Translations under genes and position numbers: made by a program
The notes under the pieces: model-generated
Told to the model about the DNA's origin: nothing
What the model saw: only the letters and a program-made list of their open reading frames with translations
Databases searched by the model: none
In this document: positions 23,016-34,544 of the stretch, piece by piece
Numbering within the stretch: the first letter of the stretch is position 1
Layout of the letters: each line of letters opens with the position of its first letter
DNA from: Calendula officinalis
Lineage: Eukaryota > Streptophyta > Magnoliopsida > Asterales > Asteraceae
Assembly (NCBI GenBank): GCA_963853835.1
Contig: OY970822.1
Span: forward strand, 89,199,135 to 89,263,134
DNA length: 64,000 bases
Direction of reading: 5' to 3'

Positions 23016-24638
23016 TTACTTCAAAAGGGTATTCCCAACATAATGGGCTACTTCAGAGTTTTGCTCGTGATGTACGCGACATAACCCTTATGTGACCATT
23101 TATGAACTTTCTTTTGGCTATCTGGTAAATGTTTACCTAGAGAGCAATCGAACCCGTGACCTATAAGAAATCATTCAGAAGTTTCTGATTAATTAATAGT
23201 TTAATACAAGAGTAATAATATTTAAGAAATGCAAAGAGTGATATCGGTGTTCAAGAGTAAGATACTACATTTGCACACAACTAGAAGCTGGGATTTCATG
23301 GGACTCAACTTAGAACCCACTTTTGATCAATTAACTCCATTGCAACTAACTCATGGAGACAACACAATTGTTGGCTTATTCGACACCGGTACAACATATA
23401 CAACTATCAAAATTACATATAACATATTTTTTATACATTTCACAATCAATACTACTTACAAATAAGGCATATGGCCGGAATCCAAGAGTTTCCATGAAGA
23501 ACCCAACATGCACCCAATCCCAAGAACTTGGAAAGGTCAATGTGTTCATGGACAAAACTTCAACCCTCAAACCGCTTGCAACCTAAAACTCATTGGGGCC
23601 CGTTACTACCTCAAAGGATACGAGCAAGAACACGGCCCGCTCAACACAAGCGGGCCCTCTGAGTACTGGTCCCCACGTGACGCCAACGGGCACGGGACCC
23701 ACACGGCTTCAACCGTAGTGGGTACCACGGTTAAAGCCGCGAGCTTTTTTGGGCTTGCAAAGGGGACCGCGAGAGGCGGTGCACCTAGAGCACGGTTAGC
23801 CGTTTATAAAGTTTGTTGGGAAGATGGGAAATGTAGTGAAGCTGATATATTGGCAGCTTTTGACGATGCGATTCATGATGGAGTTAATGTTGTATCAGCT
23901 TCTTTTGGTTCACCACCACCATTGCTTCCATTTTATGATTCGAGTTTGGATATTGGGTCGTTTCATGCTATGCAAAAGGGTATTAATGTCATTTTCTCAG
24001 CGGGAAATAATGGACCGGATCCATCTCTCGTACAAAATGTTTCGCCTTGGAGTACATGTGTTGGTGCTTCATCTATTGATCGTAATTTTCCAACACGGAT
24101 TTTAGTGGATAATACTCTCTCTGTAACGGTATCTAACTTGAGTTTGCTTTTTTTACATTTATTTTCAGCAAATCAAATGCTCATAGAAATTTAGGATTAT
24201 ATATATATAAGGTCATCCAACTATTAAAAAAACATTATAGGTTTATCCAGTTTTTTATGTTAGATCTACAGAAAAACACGCTTGATGAGGAAGATAACTA
24301 TATATTTTTCGAGAAAACAAAAATATCCTTGGATACGTTTTCTGTCGTGAAGTTAAAAAAATTACCGAATAGAATAAAATTATCTTCAATTAATATGTTT
24401 TTGGCCAGATTTGGTGTAAACGAAATTGGATACACATAAGTTGCTTCAATAGTTTTTATCCCTAAAAAATGTACCAAATAATATTATTTGAACATGCAGG
24501 GAGAAAGCCTTAATATAAACATATACAAGCAAATCTGGTTGGAGCTCCAATTTATTTCCGTGGAGGGTACCCTCTCTTTCCCTATTTCTATACATACACA
24601 CAAATGTATATATACAATAAGTACATACATATTGTTAT

Positions 24639-24955
24639 AATTCCTCCTATTCAAAATAAGCGTTACACTTTCCTTATATGGGTGATTCAATATAAGTGTT
24701 ACACTATGAAAAATTACCTTATTTTGGCAAAAAATAGTAGGACCCACACCCACTAACTATCTACTTTAACAAAGTGAAATGACTCATTTACCCTTACCTT
24801 TTACTTTTAAACATCATTAACTCCACTTTATTCAAAAAGTGTGGGACTCATTATCCACTAACCATTCAATTAACCTAATATAATCATCATTATAATCTTT
24901 TGCCTTAAAATCCATGAAACCCAAAGTGTAGCACTTATTTTGAATCAGAGGAAGT
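24639..24955. mobile_element. Stowaway MITE in subtilase intron 6
   Basis: Ends attcctcctattcaaaataa and, inverted, cttcctctgattcaaaataa. The right end belongs to the direct duplication at 24914-25320. Confidence 0.75.
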
Positions 24956-25320
24956 ATATACTTATCTTCTTGTTCAAAAGGACAAATTAGTATAATTGGA
25001 TTGTGAACTGATTTTTACACTACAAAAATTATTTCAACTTATGTTTTAGTATGCTTATACAATCTGCTTAAAAACTTATCCAGTGTGGTGAGTGGATTAG
25101 TTATTGTGGTGTAGATATGAAACCCAAAGTGTAGCACTTATTTTGAATTGGAGGAAGTATATACTTATCTTCTTGTTCAAAATGACAAATTAGTATAATT
25201 GGATTGGGAACTGATTTTTACACCACAAAAATTATTTCAACCTATGTTTTAGTATACTTGTACAATCTGCTTAAAAACTTATCCAGTGTGGTGAGTGGAT
25301 TAGTTATTGTGGTGTAGATA
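24914..25320. repeat. 203-bp direct tandem duplication
   Basis: Two copies with a period of about 203 bp, beginning gaaacccaaagtgtagcact at about 24916 and 25119 and ending in ttattgtggtgtagatat. They differ at a few positions. Each unit carries the right tip of the Stowaway MITE. Confidence 0.9.
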
Positions 25321-25947
25321 TCATCTTCCAATTGGATTCTAGTAAAGAAGTGAGCAATATGTCTAACTTTGATATATTTAACATAAAAAAAAATGCAATT
25401 TTGGGAGATATATAATCAGATGATTTTATAATGCTACATAAATTCCCTAAACCAAAAAGTGAATAAACTTACAGGATATGCAGAACGAATAGATGGAGAA
25501 ACAAGAGTGCATTAGGGGCAGTGATCCTGTGCTTCTCAACCCAGGGGGAAGTACAGATTGAAGAAGCAGAAGCTGCAGCTTGGATAGCAAACGCCAGTAC
25601 GCCACAGGATTAATCTTCGTAGACTCACCTACTCGTCAATATGTCGATGTGGATATAATCCCCACCATTCGTGTTAACTTGATCCAAGGGACTAAAATCA
25701 ACCACTATATGTCCCAAAGCATGTAAGATATATACAAATTGCAATTAGTTAATTCTCCAAATTAACCCTTTTACTCATTCATTAACCTATTTAATTTTTT
25801 AAAAATGAAGAATAAACGTCATTAAAGTGCAAATTTATCCAAGTAAGACGGCCATCAGACAATCACCAGCACCCGTTGTTGCAGAGTTTTCATCAAGAGG
25901 ACCAAACTCGATTTCGCCTAATATTCTTAAGGTATTTAAAGTTTGTA

Positions 25948-26105
25948 GTAAATTACACCCTTATGATATGTACCAAATTTCATCAATCATACTATAGTTT
26001 CAAAATTACACTGGCAGTCCTTATTTCAGAAATGTTTTATTACCATACCGGATGTTAAAATTAAAATTTCATGTTAACTCACCCCATGTGCAATGCTCTA
26101 TTTCC
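25948..26105. mobile_element. Half of a Mutator-type MITE, subtilase intron 8
   Basis: A diverged single arm of the 12886-13343 family: taaattacac, a tttcatcaat-like stretch, then cccatgtgcaatgctc. No second arm is visible. Confidence 0.55.
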
Positions 26106-26441
26106 ATCATTTACTACTTTTTAAATTAAAAAAAATCAATGGTTAAATTTCAATTATATAAAATATATCCGAAAAAAGAGACTTGTAATTAAGAAATGAT
26201 ATAATTCACCTGCAGCCAGATATTAGTGCTCCTGGAATCAACATATTAGCAGCATGGCCTCCTGGAATATCTCCAACTTCAACTCCTATTGATCAAAGAT
26301 CGGTAGAATTTAATTTTCAATCAGGAACATCGATGTCGTGCCCACATGTATCCGGTGTAGTTGCTCTTATCAAATCGGTGCATCCTGATTGGTCGCCAGC
26401 TGCCATTAGATCTGCTCGAATTACAACAGGTTTGTTATTTA

Positions 26442-26643
26442 CTCCCTCCGCCCATCCCATTTTTATTGTCCACTACAAAAAAAGCACACAGTTTAAGAAA
26501 AGTGCATTAATTATATTATGTCACCAATCAAATTTTCTCTTTCCCGCTTAAATGTTTTTTGATTGGTTAATATTTAGGAAAGGACAGTCTTTGTAGGACA
26601 AACTAAAATAGTATTATGGACAATAAAAATGGGACGGAAGGAG
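26442..26643. mobile_element. Stowaway MITE in subtilase intron 9
   Basis: Ends ctccctccgcccatcccatt and, inverted, ctccttccgtcccattttta, between TA dinucleotides. Confidence 0.85.
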
Positions 26644-27329
26644 TAATATTTTTTCGGCATTTTTGTAACCAAGTATTTGAATTTTTTGCTAAATGTATGT
26701 TAATAGCCTACAATCGGGACATGAATCACGACACCATATTATCTGCGGGTACAAATGAAGAAGCTACACCCTTTGACATAGGATCTGGGCACCTTAACCC
26801 GTTGAAAGCTATGGATCCGGGTTTAATCTATGACATGAATGCTAATGATTACATTCTGTTCCTCTGCAACAATGGCTACACAAAAGATCAAATCAAAAGA
26901 ATCATCTCCCTCAATCCTGGAACACCCGTAAACTGTCCCAAATATCACACCACCAACACGAATCTGAATTATCCGTCAATCACAGTTGCGAGTCTCCGGT
27001 CAACGGTTACGGTCAAACGGACGGTTAGAAACGTGGGTGGGAAGAAAACAGGGATATATATAGCTAGCGTTGTTAATCCTCATGGTGTGGAGGTTACAAT
27101 TTGGCCAAGAATCTTGTTTTTTTCGTATTTTACGGATGAAATTTCGTATTATGTGACTTTAAAACCACGAAAGGTGTCGCAGGGGAGATATGATTATGGT
27201 GAGATTGTATGGTCTGATGGGTTTCATACCGTTAGGAGTCAGTTAGTTGTGTGTGTTGATACCGCAGCTCTTGATGCCGCCATTGATGAAGCTCTTGATC
27301 AACCCTTTCCATCGTTTTCTTCTAGTTGA

Positions 27330-28022
27330 ATTGATACCTAAAATAGTGAATAAAATGAAGGTGGTCGATTGAAATTTCGCATGTTACATTGCCAGTTTTA
27401 GAACTATTTGAAAAATGCTTGACGGAAACTTGTAGAATACCTGCTTCATTGTAATATTTTGATTTCTGTTTATGCATTATCGAGATTGTAGCCTGCCGGT
27501 AATAACCTCCGAATTTAGATCGTTTAAATATGGGTAAATTTCGTTAAAACACAAGGGAGATTACTTGTGAATATAAAAAACGGTACAACCAAATAAATAA
27601 ACTTAGATTAGATTAAATGAAAAACTCAAACATGAAAGTATTAGTTTAACATTTGACATTTTTTAAAAAGGTTGGACAAATTAAAATACAAGTAAAAGGA
27701 AGCATATGGTTTAGTAATTAGCTCTCATTAAAAAATATTTGAATAAGCCGTGTACCCGCGCAATGCGACGGCGGCTACTTTGTAACTATATTCTTCGAGG
27801 AACAAATGTAGTCTGGTAGCAACATATCGTCTTTAATGTTTTACTTTGAACGCTTTATTGCACAAGTGAATGGTGCAAACAACGAAGGGTGAAAGATCTT
27901 CTACAAGTCTATAGAAAGACTGAAAGAGTGTTTTGACTTACTACTGAGAATGAAAGGCAAACTGTGAGTCCTCCTTTAAATTGCAGAGAAGCTAAAAAGA
28001 AGGCGTTGGTTTTTTATGCACA
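27330..28022. other. Intergenic, partly coding-like, not identified
   Basis: Subtilase 3' flank, then 27840-28022, which shows short open stretches with coding-like composition on the plus strand. A similar stretch resumes right of the MITE at 28480-28640 (reading DAINEFQHQIASWVI). The two may be halves of one decayed frame split by the MITE. I do not recognise it. Confidence 0.35.
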
Positions 28023-28478
28023 GAGTAAATTACACGGATGGTCCTTTAAGTTTATAACAAATTTCACCAATGTTCCTTTAGTTTCAAAAATTACACTGAT
28101 TGTCCTTAATTCTGAAAGGTTTTTCACCGATGGTCCTTTACACTAACTGACGTTAATTTATTCTGTTAACTTACCCAATGTGCAATGCACGTGATGGTAA
28201 AAAAATCATTTTTCATTCCTTTTCTTTTTATTGTTAAACTAAAACTTTTATTTAAGATATAAAAAATTAATTTAAGTATGAAAAGAAATTAAAAAGGATT
28301 TTTTTACCATCACGTGCATTGCACATGAGGTGAGTTAACAAATTAAATTAACGTCAGTTAGTGTAAAGGACCATCGGTGAAAAACCTTTCATAATAATTA
28401 TCAGTATAATTTTTGAAACTAAAAGACCATTGGTGAAATTTGATATAAACTTAAAGGACCATCCGTGTAATTTATTGC
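28023..28478. mobile_element. Mutator-type MITE, copy 2
   Basis: The same family as 12886-13343, with arms around gagtaaattacacggatggt. The target duplication is imperfect: tttatgcac on the left against tttattgcac on the right. Confidence 0.8.
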
Positions 28479-28639
28479 ACGAGATGCAATTAATGAGTTT
28501 CAACACCAAATTGCTAGCTGGGTTATTAGAAACTGTTTAGCATCTACATTTGACAACAATTTCGCAGCAACAATTATGTGTAGGAACATTCAGATTGGAG
28601 AAAAATTATCATCAAAAGTAAATCATTGCTGGGGTACAA

Positions 28640-30112
28640 GAACAATGCATCTGGGTGACTTACATACGAAAAAACATAAATCATACTAATGAATGTTTTG
28701 GAATTATCTCAATAGCCAACGCAAAATATGTGATACGTGATCGTAGATCTCTGATAAAACCTCGATATAATTCCGATTAATAATCGCAATTAATAACTAA
28801 ACATGATAAAATGAAACGCTATTCAGAACCAGTAATGAGAAAAAAACGTAAAAGTTAAATAATTTACTCAACTCACAATGTGTAATTTAAATCTCATAAT
28901 ATAAACCAATTTATTAATGTTCGGCAAACAAGGATACACCGAGACATGTACAATGATACTTGAATTTGCTATGCCTACATACAACTTTTGAATAGAAACA
29001 TCTATCAAATAAGTATAAAAACATATTTCAAACTTCATATTAAAAGCCGCTGGTTGCATTCTTCAATATAAGACCTCATTAGCCGCTTCCTTGTAAACTG
29101 TAAAATCACATCTCTACAAGCAGAAGAATTCAAAATTGATCGTTTCAATAAACTTTTTTATACTCCCTGACCTAATAGCAGAAGAGAAAACATTAAAATA
29201 ATCGATATTACTTAAACAAACAACCAAAAACAATTCACAATATAAAAATAAAAATAAGTAAAATGGAGCAAAATTAGAGGCCTCAGAGATCTTGGTGGAT
29301 AGTGAATCATCAAATGAGAAAAATCTCATCAAGAGTAGCAAATATCATTCTTACATCACTGGCCAAATTATTTTCAAAAAAAATTTAAAAACCAACTAAA
29401 CTTATAAATTCCTAAATGATAATGAGTCAGAAGTGGAGTTTAAGATCACCTTTCTCTTCAAATAAAGACTATTATAAAGAGAAAATCATTGGGAATCCGA
29501 ATGATTTTTTTCATCATCCTCATATATCAACTATATATTGTATTAATTAAACAAAAACAAAAATAAAACTTCTAGTTACTGTAGAAAAACAGAATCAATT
29601 GATAAATGTATCTACCTCGTCACCGGAATCCTCTAGCAAATGAGGTATCCGGAGCTAAAGGTAGCCACATATTGAATTCAAAATATATGTGATCGAAATA
29701 TTTCATTTCGCCTAACGATAGATCACTTAATCCAATAAGACTACGATTAAGAGATTTGCAATATTAGGCTAAATTATACTAAAATAAAACAGATAAAAAC
29801 GGAAGAAAAACCAATCGAGAATAATTGACAATAAAAAACGAAGAAACTAGCATACGATTGTAGAATTTGATTCGGTAGGATGAAAACAACGAATCAAGCT
29901 GTGTGTGATTGAGATGATTTGTTGAAGGGTGCGTGTGTCTTATATACTGATGTATAATAGGTTACGGGAGTGTAGAAACCCTAGTTTTCTGCAGCTCTGG
30001 GTGGGCTCATTGTTGTTTCAGAAGGGACTAGGCCCAGTTCGTTTTCAAGCTAAAGCCTAAAGGTAAAATGTCAATGAGATTATTTTGTACTTTGTATGCA
30101 CATAAAATTGTA
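28640..30112. other. Intergenic; possible short minus-strand transcript
   Basis: On the minus strand a TATA-like agtatataag near 29945 precedes a CT/A-rich leader and a small open frame near 29630-29720 (MKYFDHIYFEFNMW, ending in a stop). AT-rich sequence continues to 28640. A short or non-coding gene is possible; I do not recognise it. Confidence 0.25.
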
Positions 30113-30379
30113 CTTCCTCGAGTGATACATTTAGTAAATTTACCTTATTTGATAAATAGTAGTGGGACTCATTCCCTACTAACTATCTATCTTAATAAAG
30201 TGAAATGACATTTTTACCCTTACTTTTACTTTTAAACATCATTAACCTCACTTTATTTAAAAATTGTGGGACCCATTCCCCACTAACTATCCAATTAATC
30301 TAATTTAATTATCATTACCATATTTTGCCTCAAAACACGTGAAACCAACAATGTATCACTTATTTTAAATCGGAGGAGT
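30113..30379. mobile_element. Stowaway MITE
   Basis: Ends cttcctcgagtgatacattt and an inverted related end ending cggaggagt, between TA dinucleotides. Confidence 0.7.
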
Positions 30380-30469
30380 TATTATTTTAAGTGTTTTTCA
30401 GATGTTAATTATAAAAGGTTATTATATGAATTAATAATTTATATATTAGATAATTGAAGGATAATATTA

Positions 30470-30773
30470 GGTTGGTGCCAATGGGCGTCACAAGCACCCG
30501 TCACAAGCATCTTTTTTTCACTTCCTCCTCCGTCACGGTTGGCAGCACCACGTCAAGCTCCGCGTCAGTAGAGAGGCGTCGTGTGGGGGACGTGCAGAGG
30601 GGGGCGTCGTGGGGAATGTGTGGGGAGGTTTAATATTTTAATATTCTTTTTTAAGGGGGGTGAGTTAGTGATGGGTTAGTGATGTGTTGCTGTTGGCATG
30701 ACCTCGTCAGTAACCCGTCAGTAAGAATGTGTTTAGTGATGCGTTTAGTGACGCGTCACGGTTGGGAGAGGCC
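30470..30773. mobile_element. PIF/Harbinger-like MITE, TTA TSD
   Basis: Ends ggttggtgccaatgggcgtc and (inverted) ggcctctcccaaccgtgacg, flanked by TTA at 30467-30469 and 30774-30776. It is GC-rich relative to its surroundings, with many gcgtca motifs. Confidence 0.7.
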
Positions 30774-30776
30774 TTA

Positions 30777-32091
30777 TAAATACAAAAGAATGATTATTCA
30801 TCAATACTTCATGACACATATCCTAACACTTTTAGGACTACGTTGTCATTATCAATTGCCTTTAAATATTTCTAGGAGTGATATAACATTATCCAACATC
30901 TAGTAAACACAAATATATAAGAGTTATAAAGGGAGAGATGACTTTGGATAATTTATAGAGTAAAAATAGATACGAATACGAAGTATATAACCGTCAATCG
31001 TTCTCCTATATATTTACATTTGATTTAGTTTGCTAACTCAGCAGTTTGGAGTTCCCTCATTGGTCGAGAATGTCACTTGTAATTCAACCATTGCCCAACG
31101 AACTTCCTCTACAAATTTCACATCCATTGTTTCTGCAAATATTCATATTTCCACAAATCATGCAATTATATTAGGTAACAAGACATGCCTACGGAATATT
31201 GGGTATGCCATTTGAAATTTTTAAAAAAATAAATATATAACTACAATCCTATTTAGGTAATTTGCGAATGTTTAGAAAAAATTAATAAATTCGTTTGACA
31301 CAATTATATGACTTTCCATCTCAACTTTCAATTAAATTTTAAAATATATATTTTGTCAAATCAATCCTTTAGGTAATTCTTTAGGAATATATATTTTGAC
31401 AAATAATGAACAAATTCGTTTGACACAATCAAATAATGAGCAAATTCCCTTAATTAGTTTGACAGAATTTAAAACTATTATAATAATTAAAAATGTTAAA
31501 ATACGTTGATATTGTCGATCATCAAAATTCAAATTAAAGGGATATTACCTTAACTACTTAACGTAAATTAAGAAATATTATATGACCTCTTTATATAATT
31601 CAAGAAATCTACGAAAATTAATTGTGACAAAGTCCGGACATGCCCTTATAATATATGTGACCCAGATGTCTACATTTGTGCCGCACTAATCGTTGGACTA
31701 TTTGAAAAGGCATGGTTATTAGTTCTTTCGATAACAAGATGCCCTGTTTTATGTTTAAGTATGCTTTGTTATGACTATTAATAAAAGCTAATGTCAGACG
31801 TTGTCACAAGTTGGGTTGTTTCTTTAAAATCAAGTATTCTCACACGCTCAATTGTATGTCGATGTCTCTAGATTTAAGAGCAAGAAATGACTGAAAGTTA
31901 TTTGTTGCGACCAAGATGACAATTACACTAACTCAATAACAACTTGTCGTATACATATAAGTTTTATTTCGTCTCTAAATTGTGTGTATCATTTGTGATA
32001 TGTATCAAACGTTTATCATCATTTCAATTATAGATTAATACATGATATCTTAAGTTTTTTTTAGAATTTTCCTTTTTATTTTATGAAGCAT
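30777..32091. other. Intergenic; interior of a plus-strand Helitron at the right
   Basis: AT-rich. The open frame at 31030-31215 has no recognisable family. The rightmost ~130 bases match, inverted, the region beginning at 55311. The Helitron 5' end could not be placed. Confidence 0.45.
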
Positions 32092-32122
32092 GTCCGCCCA
32101 TTCGGGCGGGCTATGAAGCTAG
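32092..32122 (+). mobile_element. Helitron 3' end, family A, plus orientation
   Basis: A GC hairpin (gtccgcccattcgggcgggc, 32092-32111) is followed 7 bases later by CTAG and then T, the usual Helitron 3' layout. The copy at 55311-55341 is the same end in the opposite orientation. Confidence 0.65.
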
Positions 32123-32200
32123 TAAAATTTTATATAAGTGAATGATATAGTAGTGTAAAATCTAGCAAGTATTCAAATACTAGTCAAATGTATCTCTCAT

Positions 32201-32694
32201 GCCCCGTTTGTTTTGACGTAATCTTCCGTAATTGCAATTCAATTACATTACGAAGGACATTTGGATGAACTTTTTTTCGTAATAAAATTACGTCTTACGA
32301 CGTAATTTTGAATTATGATATTCGTTGTAATTGAATTTCATCCCAACACCCTATGAATTCAATTACGGTCCTTTAGTAAACTAACAAATTTGAATATTTT
32401 ATATCTTTCAGATTTTAAAATAGCTTAAAAAATTTTAAAAATTAAGAAAATTAAGAAAATTAAATAAATAAATAAAAAACTTTAAAAATAATAAAAAAAT
32501 AATAAATAATAAAAAATAATAAAATTAAAAAAAGTTTTTTAAAAAAATGCATAAGTGTTGATTTGAATTACAACTCAAAATTTTGGTAACCAAACGCGTA
32601 ACCGTATTCAATTACAACCGAATTCAATTCCAACTGAATTCAATTATAGCTGATTTCAATTACATTACGGAGGATAACGTCGAGCCAAACGTCC
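32201..32694. mobile_element. MITE with gtaattgaatt-rich interior
   Basis: Ends gccccgtttgttttgacgta and, inverted, a diverged match (ggacgtttggctcgacgtta). The centre is an A-rich run. The target duplication is not resolved. Confidence 0.6.
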
Positions 32695-32774
32695 TTTGGT
32701 TCTCGAATCCAAGCGGACCAAAATTGAGAATCTTGAAACAGGAAAATGATACGATCCTATTATTAGGATATTAT

Positions 32775-33147
32775 GTGTAGAATTAGAATCAGAACCAATT
32801 AAGGCTACAGAACCAGCAGAACTCAATCTAAACCATTGATTTTTGAAATGAAATGATCATGAAAGATACATTAATGTATTTGATGAGGGACCCCCAAATA
32901 TTGGTTTGCATGAATGTCATTCACGCATGTATACATACATGTATAGATGACACTTATGTATACATACATGAAAACATATACATATATGTATACATGCATG
33001 AATGACATCCATGCAAACCAGTATTTGGGGGTCGCTCATCAAATACATTAATATGTCTTCCATGATCATTTCATTTCAAAAATCAATGATTTAGATTGAG
33101 TTCTGCTGGTTCTGCAGCCTTAGTTGGTTCTGAAACTAATTCAACCC
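32775..33147. mobile_element. Mutator-type foldback element, 373 bp, 10-bp TSD
   Basis: Two arms of about 150 bases are near-perfect inverted copies, meeting at a short atgtatacatac-rich centre. A perfect 10-bp duplication, aggatattat, lies at 32765-32774 and 33148-33157. It sits inside the 5' LTR of the host element; the uninterrupted 3' LTR shows the empty site. Confidence 0.9.
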
Positions 33148-33376
33148 AGGATATTATTATTATTATTATTATTATTTAAGTATTATTATATTAGGATATT
33201 ATTATTATTTCGTTTCCTTGTTTATCTAGGTTTAGGAATAGGGTCGACTCTATTAATAGAGACCGATTCTCTCATTGTTTAGGCATTGAGAATTTGGTTA
33301 TTGTTTCAGTATTACTGTCTTTCATTGTTAGGGAGAAACCTGGTTCTCCAATTCCAGGATTATCATTTATACATTG

Positions 33377-34325
33377 TGTTAGTCCCAAGACTAAGTAAAT
33401 AAGATTTGATGATCGATAGCTAAGAAGAATAAATATCAGCTGAAGTATGTATCTCAGCTGAAGCAAGTATATGCAATAAATCTTCAGCTGAGTACGTACT
33501 AAGCTTTAGGAAATCAAGTCAAATCAGCAACTGTTCACGAGAGTTCATTCGAAGTCTATGGCCAAAGGACAAAGACAAGAAGAAGACTATTCAGCTGATT
33601 GTGGAATCAGCCGATAGTACCTGCTGTAGATGAAGACTTAAAGGAAATGTTCTTGTCACTTTGAACATTTCCCTTTCCCGCTCAAGAAGAAAATGATGAG
33701 GATCTTCTATTTTGGAATATAAGATAATGTCAGTACATCATCATCGTTTGTCCCTCCAAGCATGTAAAGGGAAAGTCAACTATTTCTGTACTTATGTAGT
33801 ACATCTTTCACTGTGCGTCAGAAAGGGTACCGAAAGTAGTTGACACAAAGTACACTTGGGACAATAACTTATGCAAGAGCATTTAATGTTTCACGGACAC
33901 GTCCACATCGACGAATAATATGTTTACACGTCGTCTAACTTGTGGGCAAAGGAACATGGACCTTGGGCTATATATAGAGACTGCTTGCATTTACACACAC
34001 CTTTTGAGCATTCATAGCACAAGAACATTCTCTGAGAGTTAGTTATTGTCTAAGTATTAACTCCTCCATAGTTATTAGTAGGACATTAATATCAGCTATT
34101 AGTATCAGCTGATATAACTCTCCTTGCATAGTCTTCTAGTTTTGAGTGATTTAAAGTGTCACTTCAAGTATAAAGTTTTAGTTAGTGTGTACTATCTATT
34201 TCCGCAAACTTTGTACTGTATTAAGTTGTTTTAATAAACTCTTAATCATTGAAATCTTGTTGTTCATTATCTTATCTTCGTAAATCAGTCTTAACGCAAC
34301 ACGTTAGTGTTGTTGGGATCCAACA
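33377..34325 (+). mobile_element. Solo LTR, 949 bp, nested in the 5' LTR
   Basis: It begins TGTTAGTCCCAAG, ends GGATCCAACA and has a 5-bp target duplication, cattg (33372-33376 and 34326-34330). No internal region is left, as expected after LTR-LTR recombination. It keeps a TATA box and five CAGCTG motifs. The plus orientation is assigned from the TATA box. Confidence 0.88.
33969..33976 (+). promoter_or_regulatory. TATA box of the solo LTR
   Basis: tatatata in a gggctatatatagagac context, typical of an LTR U3 promoter. Confidence 0.6.
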
Positions 34326-34439
34326 CATTGATTATCGGTGATTTGCATCGTTAGTTTGCTTATTAATGTTTGGTTCGTATCAAATTGGTATCAGAGCTGT
34401 TCAATTCTGGGCCAATCGTTACAAAAAAAAAAGTATTGT

Positions 34440-34525
34440 TCACGACGGTACTGTTCATCAGTGCACTATTCATCGACGGCACTGTTCATCGAGATACTGT
34501 TCATCGCGGTACTGTTCACACAAAA
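34440..34525 (+). repeat. Short tandem repeats in the LTR-element leader
   Basis: About five imperfect copies of a ~17-bp unit (acggtactgttcatcg type) lie between the primer-binding site and the open frame. Confidence 0.7.
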
Positions 34526-34544
34526 AAAAATCAATTTATTCAAG

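Larger units (their letters stand above)
22207..27329 (+). pseudogene. Subtilisin-like protease (SBT3-type) with two frameshifts
   Basis: Exons: 22207-22302, 22368-22459, 22537-22634, 23227-23388, 23467-24128, 24500-24566, 25475-25722, 25811-25931, 26216-26429 and 26707-27329. A signal peptide and I9 propeptide (YSYKHSFSGFSAKI) precede the S8 domain, with catalytic Asp in LFDTGIWPES, His in GHGTHTAS, Asn in SAGNNGP and Ser in GTSMSCPHVSG. A fibronectin-III-like C-terminus follows. Members are secreted, cell-wall serine proteases. Two lesions fall in the PA-domain region: one base is missing near 24521 (exon 6), and an 8-bp duplication (acgccagt) lies near 25591-25606 (exon 7). All ten exons are in phase except for these two changes, so the loss is recent or reflects assembly error. 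The acceptor of exon 4 is weak. Confidence 0.85.

Noticed and set aside
27736..27790. GC-rich gtacccgcgcaatgcgacgg motif resembling a Helitron hairpin
   Set aside because: No CTRR-T end at the expected distance on either strand.
31030..31215. 61-residue open frame
   Set aside because: No recognisable domain, no splice or promoter context, and it lies in probable transposon DNA.
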